From CAZYTM01 sp964649725 (GTDB lineage Bacteria > Desulfobacterota > Desulfuromonadia > Geobacterales > Geobacteraceae), in NCBI GenBank assembly GCA_964649725.1, contig CAZYTM010000005.1:239268-303267 (forward strand): a stretch of 64,000 nt of DNA, read 5' to 3'. The notes under the pieces are model-generated. The model did not search any database and was not told the origin of the DNA. It worked only from the letters and a program-made list of their open reading frames with translations. The position numbers were made by a program, and so were the translations under genes. Positions within the stretch are counted from its first letter, which is position 1, and every line of letters starts with the position of its first letter. Positions 51,253 to 60,360 of this stretch are shown piece by piece.

Positions 51253-52554
51253 ATGACTATGCAGATTAGACTATGGATTGGGACAGTACTGCTGGGGGGG
51301 ATCCTGGCCACCCAGGCATATGCTTCGGACGCCTCCTTTGAAAAAAGCATGGCGCGGGGGATAGCAGCAATTGAAGCACAGGATTACCGGACCGCCACCG
51401 ATGAGTTCAAAGGGAGCCTTGCCGAACACCCCGATGATCCGGAAGCGAACCTCTATCTTGGCATCGCCCTCTCCCGCAGCAATGACCCGGGTTGCGAGAC
51501 AGTGCTGAAAAAGGCGCTCCTCCTCGCCCCGGACAACCCGCGCACTAGCCTGGAGTTGGGGATATACTACTATGGCCGGCAGATCAGTGCCGAAGCAGTC
51601 GACTATTTCGACAATGCGAAAAAACTCGCCCCAGGGAGCGACATCGCAGCCAAGGCCGATCAATTCCTCGCCCTGCTGGCCAGGACAAGCAGTGACAAAC
51701 GATGGCGGGTCAAGCTGCTCACCGGCATGCAGTATGACAGCAACGTGGTCCTCAATGCCGATGGGTCGCCCCTCCCCCAGGGGATATCTGGCAAATCGGA
51801 CTGGCGCGGCATAATCAACGGTGGTGCCAGCTACTCCCTGCTGCAGAGCGGCAGCATCGATCTGACTGCCAGCTACAATATCTATCAGAGCCTGCACACC
51901 GAACTGAGTGACTTCGACATTACCCAGAACCTGCTGGAGCTGGGTGGCGAGTACCGCTTTTCGCCCCTCGTCACCTTCAAGGGGAGCTACTCCTACGAGT
52001 ATCTGCTTCTGGGCGGCAACAGCTACGACCAGGCGCACAACATAACTCCGGCCGTCACCTTCAATACCGGCAAGGGGCTCTCCACCACCATCGATTACCG
52101 TTTCCGCACCGTAAGCTACCAAGACTTCGGTATCTTCACCACCAATAGTGAACGGAACGGCTCCAACCACCAGTTCGGCATCATGCAGAAGATCCCCTGC
52201 GGCGAATCGGTCACCGCACGCATCGGCTATGCCCATGATGAGGAGCTGACCAAGAGCGATTTCTGGGACTATAGCGGCGACAAAGGGAGCATCGGCCTCC
52301 TGGCGAAGCTTCCCGGCCAGCTGGTCCTCGACCTCTCCGCAGATCTGGCAAGCAGGCGCTACAGCGGCGATTTCCCATCATTTGCCACACCACGGGACGA
52401 TCTGGTCAGTACATTGTCGACCACCCTCAGCACCTTTTTCGGTGACCATTTCATCCTCACCGCCGGCTTCTTCTATAACCGCAACCAATCAAATCTGGCG
52501 CCGTTCGATTACGTCCGGACCATCACCAGTCTGCTCTTATCTGCGAGGTACTAG
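51253..52554 (+). CDS. TPR plus outer-membrane beta-barrel protein (Slam-like architecture)
   Basis: 433 residues with a signal peptide ending near AYAS. About three TPR units follow (GIAAIEAQDYRTATDEFKGS, EANLYLGIALSRSND, PRTSLELGIYYYGRQ) up to residue 150. The remaining 270 residues are alternating amphipathic strands from GMQYDSNV to a C-terminal Tyr (SLLLSARY), the usual sign of a BAM-inserted barrel. A periplasmic TPR domain joined to a barrel of this size is the architecture of Slam, which moves lipoproteins to the cell surface. Its neighbour is a lipoprotein. I cannot confirm the Slam family itself. The next gene starts at the base after its stop. Confidence 0.8.
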   Translation: MTMQIRLWIGTVLLGGILATQAYASDASFEKSMARGIAAIEAQDYRTATDEFKGSLAEHPDDPEANLYLGIALSRSNDPGCETVLKKALLLAPDNPRTSLELGIYYYGRQISAEAVDYFDNAKKLAPGSDIAAKADQFLALLARTSSDKRWRVKLLTGMQYDSNVVLNADGSPLPQGISGKSDWRGIINGGASYSLLQSGSIDLTASYNIYQSLHTELSDFDITQNLLELGGEYRFSPLVTFKGSYSYEYLLLGGNSYDQAHNITPAVTFNTGKGLSTTIDYRFRTVSYQDFGIFTTNSERNGSNHQFGIMQKIPCGESVTARIGYAHDEELTKSDFWDYSGDKGSIGLLAKLPGQLVLDLSADLASRRYSGDFPSFATPRDDLVSTLSTTLSTFFGDHFILTAGFFYNRNQSNLAPFDYVRTITSLLLSARY

Positions 52555-53331
52555 ATGAAACGCATCATCTTCATAGTTGTCATGTTCTGCGTGGCGCTCC
52601 AGTTCGGAGAAAACATTGCTACGGCTGCATCGGACGAAGTCGGCACCATCGTTGCCCTGCGCGGGACTGCCAGGATTAGCCGCGGCCAGACCAGTCTTGA
52701 CGCCAAGGTGAAGAACCCGATCAAGCTCCAGGACAGCATCACCACCGGTGAAGGGTCACGGGCCAAACTCCTCTTCATCGACGACAGCGTCCTGACCCTG
52801 GCGGACAAATCGAGGCTGGTGATCAAGGATTTTGTCCATAGCAAGGAGAATAAGGGGCAGTCGATCTTCAACCTGCTGGACGGCAAGATGCGGGCAGTAG
52901 TCGGCAAGACCAAGTTCGAAGTGCAGACACCGACTGCCGTTGCAGCTGCGCGAGGCACGGTGATCTTCTTCGAGGTCGGGGAGATGGCAGGTCATACCTT
53001 TACCAGGATCGTCTGTCTGGAAGGGACCGTCGACGTGCGCGGTGTTGGAATCACCGGGAACATCCTGCTAACCCCTGGCATGACCATTACCATTGTCCAG
53101 GGTGAGCCGTTACCAACACCGACAACTCTATCACCCCAGGAGCTGGATAAACTGAAACAGGGGACTACTACCTCTGGGAATGAAATATCAGTACCGGAGC
53201 CGAACATAATCGTAACTGACACCGGCCTTTTGAACATCGAGATACCCCCGAGCGGGACGCCGATCCAGGTACAGCAGCAGCCACCGGTCACCCAGCCGCG
53301 GTCTGCTATTATTAATATAAATGTAAGGTAA
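52555..53331 (+). CDS. FecR-domain protein
   Basis: 258 residues with a signal peptide ending near TAAS. The FecR fold is clear: GTIVALRGTARI, LQDSITTGEGSRAKLLFIDDSVLTL, FNLLDGKMRAVV, FEVQTPTAVAAARGTVIFFEV, VCLEGTVDVR. The C-terminal 80 residues are Pro/Gln-rich and probably disordered. This is not the membrane-spanning anti-sigma type; it is an exported FecR protein. It starts directly after the TPR-barrel gene and lies 103 nt before a CHASE2-cyclase gene. FecR and CHASE2-cyclase genes often occur together, suggesting a shared envelope-sensing role. Confidence 0.9.
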   Translation: MKRIIFIVVMFCVALQFGENIATAASDEVGTIVALRGTARISRGQTSLDAKVKNPIKLQDSITTGEGSRAKLLFIDDSVLTLADKSRLVIKDFVHSKENKGQSIFNLLDGKMRAVVGKTKFEVQTPTAVAAARGTVIFFEVGEMAGHTFTRIVCLEGTVDVRGVGITGNILLTPGMTITIVQGEPLPTPTTLSPQELDKLKQGTTTSGNEISVPEPNIIVTDTGLLNIEIPPSGTPIQVQQQPPVTQPRSAIININVR

Positions 53332-53360
53332 CATTTACTAGGGGGGCAAGTCGCAGTGCC

Positions 53361-53382
53361 GGGGCGCAGCATGCTGCGCCCC
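53361..53382. terminator. Perfect 22-bp palindrome between the FecR and cyclase genes
   Basis: An exact palindrome beginning GGGGCGCAGC at 53361. As RNA it gives a strong GC hairpin, but the following bases are only mildly T-rich, so it may be a partial terminator. As DNA it could bind a dimeric regulator. Confidence 0.55.
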
Positions 53383-53434
53383 GCTCCATTTATCTTACCC
53401 AGGTTGCTGATCCCTTAATGATGAGGTTCAACAT

Positions 53435-55384
53435 ATGAAAAAAAACCGCGAGGTACTCCTCTTCTCCATCCTCACCATCCTCTGCTTCTCCTTGCTGCAG
53501 TTTTTCGACCCAGCCTTTATCCGTGACCATATCGAAAGCAAGACCTATGACCTGCGCCTTAAACTGCGCAACGACATACGTCCGCCAAAGATAAGCAATG
53601 ATATTGCCATCGTCGTCATAGACGAACAGAGCCTGGCCGAATATGGCCGCTGGCCCTGGTCGCGCAAGGTAATGGCCGATCTGCTCAACAAGATTACCGC
53701 TGGCAAACCAAAGGTGATCGGCATCGATATCATGTTCAGCGAACGGGAGACAGAAGAGGCTGACCAGGCACTGGCCGAAGCGATCCGTAAAGGTAAACGG
53801 GTGGTACTGGCCACCGCTTTCATGATGCCGGAAACTAAGAGCAAGGCGAAAAAAACAGCTGCAGCAGTCGCACCGCCTGACTTTCTCTGGGATTCGGCCT
53901 TCATGGAGGTGAAGACAATCCCGGGGATCGCCTGGAAGGACTGGGCCGTCAAGGCCGATAAGGTTCTGCCGCCGCTGGAGGAGTTCGCCCGTGCCGCGAC
54001 CCTGGGTCATGTCACCTCACCTAACGATCAGGACGGCATTCTGCGCTGGGAGATATTGAGCGTCTCGCTGGGGGATGACAACTATCCATCACTGGCACTG
54101 CAGGTGGCTCGACTTGCCGCTCACATACCCCCCCAGGAGGTGGTCCTCTATGGCGGTTCCGGAATAAAGTTCGGCGAGCGGATGATCGCCACCGACTTGA
54201 GCGGCCGGGTGCTGATCAATTACATGGGGAGAGAGCAGAGCTACAACTACCTCTCTGCGGCCGATCTGCTGAGCGGCAAGATACCGCCGCAACAGCTGCA
54301 GGGGAAGATCGTCCTGGTCGGCACTTCGGCACTCGCCACCTATGACCAGAAGGCAACCCCATTCTCCGCCGATATGCCCGGTGTGGAGAAGAATGCCACG
54401 GTGGTGCAAAATATCCTGGAGAATAATTTTATCCGCAAGAGCCCGGGGATCTTCGAGCTGGTCATAATTCTTGTCACCGGCATCCTGCTGACCGTTGCAC
54501 TGCCACGTCTGAACGCCACCCGCGGCGTTCTCCTGGCAAGCTCACTGATTGTAGCTTATCTGGTCGTAGCCTGCTGGCTGCTTGTTCTGCAGGGGCTATG
54601 GCTTAACCTTGTCCTGCCGGCCGGCAATATGGCGATCCTCTTCACCACTGCCACCATCTCCCGGCTCCGTACTGAAGAGAAACGGGCCAAAGAGATCCGG
54701 GCGATGTTCTCCAGTTACGTCTCGCCCAAGATCGTCGAACAGCTAATCAATAACCCGGACCGTTTCCGGCTAGGCGGTGAGCGGCGCAATGTGACGGTCC
54801 TCTTCTCGGATATGATCGGTTTCACTACCTTGTCGGAGAAACTGGCGCCGGAAGAGGTGGTCAACATGCTGAACGAATACTACAAGGAGATGGCGGAGAT
54901 CATCTTCCACTGGGACGGCACCCTGGACAAGTTTGTCGGCGACGAGATCATGGCTATCTGGGGGGCGCCGACTGACCAACCGAATCATGCGGAGCTGGCT
55001 GTCCGCTGCGCCCTGCACATGTCCGACCGGCTGACGCAGATGCAGGATCAGTGGCGTTCACAGGGGCGTGACATAGTTGACTGCGGCATCGGAATCAATA
55101 CCGGTGACTGCCTGATAGGCAATATCGGCCTGCCAGGGAAAAAGATGGACTATACCGCAATCGGCAACCATGTCAATATCGCTGCCCGGGTAGAAAAGCA
55201 GACCCGCGAGTACGGTACCCGCATCCTTATCACCGGTGAGACCTTCGACGCCATAAAACCTTCGGTGGAGAGCGGTGCCATAGGCCATACGGAATTCCAT
55301 GAAGAGGAGTGGGTCAAGGTAAAAGGGAAAGACGAGGCGGTATTGATGATATCGGTGAAATCGTTACCTCCTGACCATACTTGA
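53435..55384 (+). CDS. CHASE2-domain class III adenylate cyclase
   Basis: 649 residues. One membrane segment (about 8-24), an extracytoplasmic CHASE2 domain (about 30-330, with VIDEQSLAEYGRWPWSR, ATPFSADMPGVEKNA), three membrane segments (about 340-410), then a class III cyclase domain. Metal ligands Asp459 (FSDMIG) and Asp503 (GDEI) and adenine-site Lys499 (LDKF) are present, and YTAIGNHVNIAAR carries the Asn/Arg pair. The enzyme should be active and make cAMP from ATP. It probably senses envelope signals together with the FecR protein. A downstream terminator is not evident. Confidence 0.94.
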   Translation: MKKNREVLLFSILTILCFSLLQFFDPAFIRDHIESKTYDLRLKLRNDIRPPKISNDIAIVVIDEQSLAEYGRWPWSRKVMADLLNKITAGKPKVIGIDIMFSERETEEADQALAEAIRKGKRVVLATAFMMPETKSKAKKTAAAVAPPDFLWDSAFMEVKTIPGIAWKDWAVKADKVLPPLEEFARAATLGHVTSPNDQDGILRWEILSVSLGDDNYPSLALQVARLAAHIPPQEVVLYGGSGIKFGERMIATDLSGRVLINYMGREQSYNYLSAADLLSGKIPPQQLQGKIVLVGTSALATYDQKATPFSADMPGVEKNATVVQNILENNFIRKSPGIFELVIILVTGILLTVALPRLNATRGVLLASSLIVAYLVVACWLLVLQGLWLNLVLPAGNMAILFTTATISRLRTEEKRAKEIRAMFSSYVSPKIVEQLINNPDRFRLGGERRNVTVLFSDMIGFTTLSEKLAPEEVVNMLNEYYKEMAEIIFHWDGTLDKFVGDEIMAIWGAPTDQPNHAELAVRCALHMSDRLTQMQDQWRSQGRDIVDCGIGINTGDCLIGNIGLPGKKMDYTAIGNHVNIAARVEKQTREYGTRILITGETFDAIKPSVESGAIGHTEFHEEEWVKVKGKDEAVLMISVKSLPPDHT

Positions 55385-55647
55385 TAAGTCTGTTCAGCTT
55401 CAGCACACCTTTCCATATTCTTTACAACAATACAACATATCGATTTTATTGATCTTACTATTATCAACCAGCAGAGCTGTGCAAAGATGGACCTCCGCTT
55501 ATTTGCAATAGCAAATCATTTTCATCTCTTAATTTTTGATTTTAGCCTTTAATCATGGCAAGTTACAACTATTTCTAAGATTTTTATGTTACGGTACCAG
55601 AATTGAACTATCTCCTGGCAAATGCAATTAATCCCAGGAGGTGTACA

Positions 55648-56220
55648 ATGTCCAACACTATCAGCAAATTCAACTCTCCTCTGTTCCTGCAGATTCTCTT
55701 TCTCACCATCATCACCATGTCACTGGCCGGCTGTGGCGGCGGCAGTGGCGACACTACCCCGCAGGGGAGCGCCGTCTCCTCCAGAGCTGGGATCGATACT
55801 GCAACCGCACCCAGGAGCCTCAATCTTGCTGTCAACATTGAAGGGAGCCTGGCAGCAGGGAATCTGGTCGGTGGTGTAGATGTTACCATCGCCCTGCCTG
55901 CCGGAGTTACGGTGACAACCAATTCAGCTAACGGTGAAGTCTCTGCAGACGCAATTACATTCCCGGTTCAGGGTAGGTCAGGAAGCAGGATGGCACTTGC
56001 CAGATTCCTCCCGGCCGCAGCCGCTATGCCGGCACTTGTCAGGATCGCCTTCATCAATACCAGCGGTATCAACACAGGCGAATGCCTCACCCTTAAGCTC
56101 AATGTGCAGGGGGAGAGCCTCCCGACTGCAAGTGCATTTGCAGTTAACAGCGCTACTATTGTCAATCTCCGCGGGGAGACATTAACCGGTCTTGCTCCGA
56201 CACTGCAACTGGTCGAATAA
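55648..56220 (+). CDS. Outer-membrane-type lipoprotein, paralogue of the 50728 protein
   Basis: 190 residues. The start at 55648 follows a strong AGGAGGT site. The signal peptide is long (about 37 residues) and ends in LAGC followed by Gly. The mature domain aligns with the lipoprotein at 50728 along its length: GGVDVTIALPAGVTVTTN, NGEVSADAI, LVRIAFINTSG, LTLKLNV, PTASAF, LTGLAPTLQL. No gene with a dockerin-like tail lies directly upstream here, so this may be a second receptor for the giant protein or for another protein. It has its own terminator. Confidence 0.83.
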   Translation: MSNTISKFNSPLFLQILFLTIITMSLAGCGGGSGDTTPQGSAVSSRAGIDTATAPRSLNLAVNIEGSLAAGNLVGGVDVTIALPAGVTVTTNSANGEVSADAITFPVQGRSGSRMALARFLPAAAAMPALVRIAFINTSGINTGECLTLKLNVQGESLPTASAFAVNSATIVNLRGETLTGLAPTLQLVE

Positions 56221-56240
56221 CCTAATAGTGGCAAGAAAAG

Positions 56241-56278
56241 AGAAAGAGGCCGCCCCTCTTCAGGAGCGGCTTCTTTCT
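56241..56278 (+). terminator. Terminator after the second lipoprotein gene
   Basis: A 13-bp stem (AGAAAGAGGCCGC / GCGGCTTCTTTCT, with one G-T pair) and a 12-nt loop, starting 20 nt after the stop codon. Confidence 0.8.
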
Positions 56279-56364
56279 GTATATCCAGTGAAGTAAATGC
56301 AGCAAATGTCATAATATATCCCCTCGGTTTCAACAAAAAAAGCTCTTAATCCCGCAGGTTTGGC

Positions 56365-56393
56365 TTGTTATTTCAGCTCAATTGTCGTATAGT
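56365..56393 (+). promoter_or_regulatory. Sigma-70 promoter for the L,D-transpeptidase gene
   Basis: TTGTTA, 17 nt, TATAGT. The leader would be about 50 nt, in agreement with the GTG start at 56450. Confidence 0.65.
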
Positions 56394-56449
56394 GGCAAAC
56401 TACTGTTCAGTTCCAGTCGCAATTTTGTTACGAAAGGGCTCTCCCTGCC

Positions 56450-57904
56450 GTGTATAGGATTATCCGCTTAGCAATAATTATGACGATGCTGCTTCTGCAT
56501 TGCAGAGAAGGCTATGCTGCTAAAGATGACTCCCTGCTGACCGGACGGCTGCTGCAAGACCGGCTTTTGCTGAATGGCGGTGAGAGGCGCTTCCCGGCCG
56601 AGTTTGCCAGCTTTAAAGAGGCTCTGCTCAAGGCAGAAATGGCAGAGAATGCCAATGATGCGACCAATACAGCTCAACTGCTCGAAATGGCTCTGACCAA
56701 GGGGCGCATTATCGAAGCCAAGCTTAACGAACCTGTCAAAGCGACACCTGCTACGCCGCCACAGAGCACAGCAACAGGTGCGGACCCAGGTGCCCTTCGC
56801 GCCGACGAGCTAGGCGCTCAACCGCCGTCAGCCAATGCCAGACCGGCAGCTTCGGCCCCCTCTGGTACCATAGTCACCTTCCCCAACAGAACTTCCGCAC
56901 CACCGTCAACTGACAATACGAAAAAAATCGCACCATCCGCTCCAGGTTCAGATGGGCAAGCCGATGCTGCCGCAGCATCTTGCCAGACCATCCACCCAGG
57001 TCCGGACGCCCTGCTAGGTGGGGAACAGACCTATGTAGTGCAGAAGCGTGAAACCATTAAGCTGGTGGCGGCCAAACTGGGGTTGAACTGGCGAAAGCTG
57101 GCCAAGGATAATGGGCTGGAACAGAAAAAACCGGCTGTATTGAAGCCGGGCCAGGTTATCCACTACAACAACCGGAAGATCGTCCCGAAGCAACTTAGCG
57201 AAGGGCTGCTTATCAATATTCCTGACCGGATGCTCTATTTTTTCAAAGAGGGCAAGTTGTTCAAGGCAGCTCCTATTGCCGTCGGAATACCAAGAACTGC
57301 TGCAAAACCGGTACCGGCTGCCGACGGGAAAATGACCGTGCCATCAGAAAAGGAGCAGCTGAAGTGGCAGACCCCGACCGGTAATTTCACAATTCTGGCC
57401 AAGACCAAGGACCCGACCTGGAATGTCCCTCCATCCATCCAGGAAGAGATGCGCCAGGAGGGGAAAAAGGTGCTCGTCAAGGTCCCCCCCGGGAAGAACA
57501 ACCCGCTGGGCAAATACGCCTTGAAGACCTCGCTGGCAGGAATCATGCTGCACAGCACCAATATGCCCGCCTCGATCTACGGGTTCAGCAGCCATGGCTG
57601 CATCCGCATCTATCCTGAGCATATGGAAGAGCTTTTCAAGGAGATCAATGTCAAGACCAGGGGTGAGATCATCTACAAACCGGTCAAGCTGGCAGTGACC
57701 GACGACAGCCGGGTCTTTCTCGAGGTGCATGGGGATGTCTACAACAAGACCAAGGATCTGCGTAAAGAGGTACAGCGGCTGGTAAAGCAGTACAATGTTG
57801 CCGAATTGGTAGACTGGGACAAAATCAACCGACTGCTGAAAGGGAAAACCGGTATAGCCGAAGAGGTGACCCGCTCGACTGGCGGCATCGCTTCAGTAAA
57901 CTGA
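56450..57904 (+). CDS. LysM-containing L,D-transpeptidase (YkuD family)
   Basis: 484 residues. A GTG start is used; GAAAGG lies about 11 nt upstream. Signal peptide about residues 1-23. A low-complexity Ala/Pro/Thr linker (about 95-190) is followed by a LysM domain (194-238, YVVQKRETIKLVAAKLGL) and the YkuD catalytic domain with HSTN and SHGCIRI (Cys384). These enzymes cross-link peptidoglycan 3-3 or attach proteins to it. An Ala/Lys-rich insert between LysM and the active site is typical of the family. It is transcribed from its own promoter and converges on fdhD. Confidence 0.94.
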   Translation: MYRIIRLAIIMTMLLLHCREGYAAKDDSLLTGRLLQDRLLLNGGERRFPAEFASFKEALLKAEMAENANDATNTAQLLEMALTKGRIIEAKLNEPVKATPATPPQSTATGADPGALRADELGAQPPSANARPAASAPSGTIVTFPNRTSAPPSTDNTKKIAPSAPGSDGQADAAAASCQTIHPGPDALLGGEQTYVVQKRETIKLVAAKLGLNWRKLAKDNGLEQKKPAVLKPGQVIHYNNRKIVPKQLSEGLLINIPDRMLYFFKEGKLFKAAPIAVGIPRTAAKPVPAADGKMTVPSEKEQLKWQTPTGNFTILAKTKDPTWNVPPSIQEEMRQEGKKVLVKVPPGKNNPLGKYALKTSLAGIMLHSTNMPASIYGFSSHGCIRIYPEHMEELFKEINVKTRGEIIYKPVKLAVTDDSRVFLEVHGDVYNKTKDLRKEVQRLVKQYNVAELVDWDKINRLLKGKTGIAEEVTRSTGGIASVN

Positions 57905-57928
57905 GCAGTTCCCCATCGCTTGTGCTGC

Positions 57929-58723
57929 CTAAGTATTGATTGATAAACCTTCAGCAGCACCATACAAAGTAAATCCGCCCCCCCTTATATAACCGAGCAG
58001 GATAATACCCCTCTCGCTACAGAGCCGGACAGCCATATCGGTAGGAGAGGTGCGCGAGGCGATCAGTCTGATGCCGAGCAATGCTGCTTTTGCCACCATT
58101 TCTGATGATACCCGCCCTGAAGTAGCCAGCATGCACCCCTGCAGATCGATCCCCCGCAACAGCGCTTCGCCCGCCAACCGGTCAATGGTATTATGCCGAC
58201 CCAGATCTTCAGCAACAAGGATCAGCCCCCTGCCATTACCTACAGCAGCTGAGTGTATCCCCCCATGCTGGCGATAAAGCTCGGCCCGCCTCCCCATTTC
58301 ATCCAAGAGATTAAAGACTTCCGTCAACTTGAACCGCTCCGGCTGATTATCAACTGTTGTCATCTGGCCACAACTAGTATCTGGCAAAGAGAAGCTGATG
58401 CCTGTACCACAACCAGAGGTAAGCACCGGTCGCAGCTCATCCGGCACCTCATGACGCAGTACGACATTGGCAATAGCAGCATCATCACAGATGCTCAACA
58501 CCTGGAGATCTTCCACCTTGCTGACAAAACCCTGCAATCTGAGGAAGCCGGCCACCAGAAAGCGAAGCTCGTGCGGTGAGGCTATCAGTGTTGCCAGTAG
58601 TCGGCCATTTACATGCAGCGCCAATGGGAACTCCCGGACCGGAGACTGCTCAGATGCAATCAACTCCCCCTTGACAAAGCGGTAGCATGGTAGCGGCGCA
58701 CCCCCATCATTCAACTTTTCCAT
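57929..58723 (-). CDS. fdhD: Formate dehydrogenase accessory protein FdhD
   Basis: 264 residues from the MEKLNDGG start, set by the GGAGG site just upstream (a longer frame from 58789 has none). Family motifs: FPLALHVNG, ELRFLVAGF, HGGIHSAAV, AEDLGRHNTIDRLAGEAL, TSGRVSSEMVAKAA. FdhD passes sulfur from IscS to the molybdenum cofactor of formate dehydrogenase. The usual CxxC loop reads SGCGTG here, with one Cys only (Cys105), as in some other members. It is divergent from moeA, and both serve molybdoenzymes. No such enzyme is encoded in the window. Confidence 0.93.
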   Translation of the reverse strand: MEKLNDGGAPLPCYRFVKGELIASEQSPVREFPLALHVNGRLLATLIASPHELRFLVAGFLRLQGFVSKVEDLQVLSICDDAAIANVVLRHEVPDELRPVLTSGCGTGISFSLPDTSCGQMTTVDNQPERFKLTEVFNLLDEMGRRAELYRQHGGIHSAAVGNGRGLILVAEDLGRHNTIDRLAGEALLRGIDLQGCMLATSGRVSSEMVAKAALLGIRLIASRTSPTDMAVRLCSERGIILLGYIRGGGFTLYGAAEGLSINT

Positions 58724-58812
58724 CACTCCTCCATAATGCCGTCCCAGACAGGTGACACCCATTGTATAACATTGCAGCAGGCAAGGCAATCGCCAGTCTG
58801 AACTGAAAATTC

Positions 58813-58841
58813 TTGACCTCTTCCCGACTTTTCCGCAGAAT
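58813..58841 (+). promoter_or_regulatory. Candidate sigma-70 promoter for moeA
   Basis: TTGACC, 17 nt, CAGAAT. The -10 is weak. The leader would be about 95 nt. Confidence 0.35.
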
Positions 58842-58942
58842 ACGCTGTACAGGAGAGATCTGCCGTCTGCATAAGATTGACCCGATATTGTTCCACTAAC
58901 CGTTATATCCGCCCTTTTTCCCAGGCACTCCAGGAAATATCC

Positions 58943-60160
58943 ATGATAACCTTTGATGCTGCCAGAGCAATAATATTAGCCGCTGTATCACCAGTCGGCA
59001 CTGAAATGGTTTCTCTCAACGATGCCGCTGGCCGAGTACTGGCCTGCGAAGTCATTGCCCCCTGGGACCTGCCATCCTGTGACAATTCCGCCATGGATGG
59101 ATTTGCCGTGCGTCTTGCCGACTGCACCCCAGGCAGGCCGTTAATTATTACCAGCTACCTCCCTGCTGGAAGTGCCCCCCCGCCACCGCTTCTCCCGGGG
59201 CATGCAGTCAGGATCATGACCGGCGCACCAATCCCCCCTGGCGCTGATGCCGTAGTACCGCTCGAAGAGGCATTAAGCGAGGGGAATACTGTCATTCCAC
59301 AGGGGCCTATAGCGCTGCAACAGCATATCCGCTGGCAAGGAGAGGATATCGCCGCCCATAGTGAAGTCCTGCCGGCCGGCACAATTCTCCGCCCTGCAGA
59401 AATCAGTCTGCTTGCCGCCTGCAACCAGAGTCTGGTCAACGTCTATCGCCGGCCTCGCGTGGCCATTGTTTCCACCGGCGATGAACTGGTGGAGCTTGGC
59501 CAGATGCCGGCGCCAGGGGAGATCATCAACAGCAATGCCCTGGCACTCGCTGCCGCCATCCGGGAGACCGGCGCCGAACCAGTTTTGTTGGGGATCGCCC
59601 GCGATAATCACGATAGTCACCGGCAGCTGCTCAGGGAGGGGTTGAAAGCCGACCTGCTGATCACCTCAGCCGGTGTATCGGCTGGTGATCATGACCTGGT
59701 CCGTGATGTACTGGCTGAACTTGGCGTCATGCAGCAGTTCTGGAAGATTGCCGTCAAACCTGGCGGGCCGACTGCCTTTGGCATCTATGAAGGGAAACCG
59801 GTATTTTCTCTGCCAGGAAACCCGGTCTCGGTGTTGCTCACTTTCGAGTCATTCGTAAGACCGGCACTGCTCAAGATGCTGGGTCAGAGTCGCGTCATCC
59901 CCCCCTCTCTTAAGGCACTCCTCACGGAAGAAATACAAAAAAAACCTGGTAAACTTAATATGCTCAGGGTCAGGGTGGAACAACTTCAGGATGGCCGTCT
60001 GCAGGTGATCTCCGCCGGCAATCAGCATACCGGCATACTGAGGACCATGATCAATGCTGATGCCATAGCCCTCCTCCCGGCAGAACGAGACCGTTTCAGC
60101 GCAGGCGAAGAGGTGGATATAGTAATGCTGCGCAGGGATATTCTGAACCGGGAGCGGTGA
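58943..60160 (+). CDS. moeA: Molybdopterin molybdenumtransferase MoeA
   Basis: 405 residues from the MITFDAARAI start, where CAGGAAAT gives a ribosome-binding site; the upstream extension has none. Motifs: LPSCDNSAMDGFAV, GHAVRIMTGAPIPPGADAVVPLEE, VAIVSTGDEL, GEIINSNA, TSAGVSAGDHD, KPGGPTAFG and LPGNPVSVL. MoeA inserts molybdate into adenylylated molybdopterin. The length is normal and no fusion is present. It pairs with fdhD across a divergent promoter region. Confidence 0.96.
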   Translation: MITFDAARAIILAAVSPVGTEMVSLNDAAGRVLACEVIAPWDLPSCDNSAMDGFAVRLADCTPGRPLIITSYLPAGSAPPPPLLPGHAVRIMTGAPIPPGADAVVPLEEALSEGNTVIPQGPIALQQHIRWQGEDIAAHSEVLPAGTILRPAEISLLAACNQSLVNVYRRPRVAIVSTGDELVELGQMPAPGEIINSNALALAAAIRETGAEPVLLGIARDNHDSHRQLLREGLKADLLITSAGVSAGDHDLVRDVLAELGVMQQFWKIAVKPGGPTAFGIYEGKPVFSLPGNPVSVLLTFESFVRPALLKMLGQSRVIPPSLKALLTEEIQKKPGKLNMLRVRVEQLQDGRLQVISAGNQHTGILRTMINADAIALLPAERDRFSAGEEVDIVMLRRDILNRER

Positions 60161-60360
60161 ATATAATTTTCAAGGATACTCTGCCATTCATCAAATGATA
60201 TACTTAAAGCTTACCTCTTCCTGTCAGAGGATTTGCAGAGTTGCTCCATGCACAGAGAGAGATATGAAGTCGTTCTGCAAATTTACTGGTGCAGCAGGAA
60301 TCTGTTTGTCGAACATTTGAACCATAGTTTTTCATAAATCGGGCTATAGGGAGTCAAACG

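Noticed and set aside
57922..57960. Inverted repeat GTGCTGC / GCAGCAC as a terminator between the transpeptidase gene and fdhD
   Set aside because: The loop is 25 nt long and no T-run follows, so it is not convincing as a terminator.
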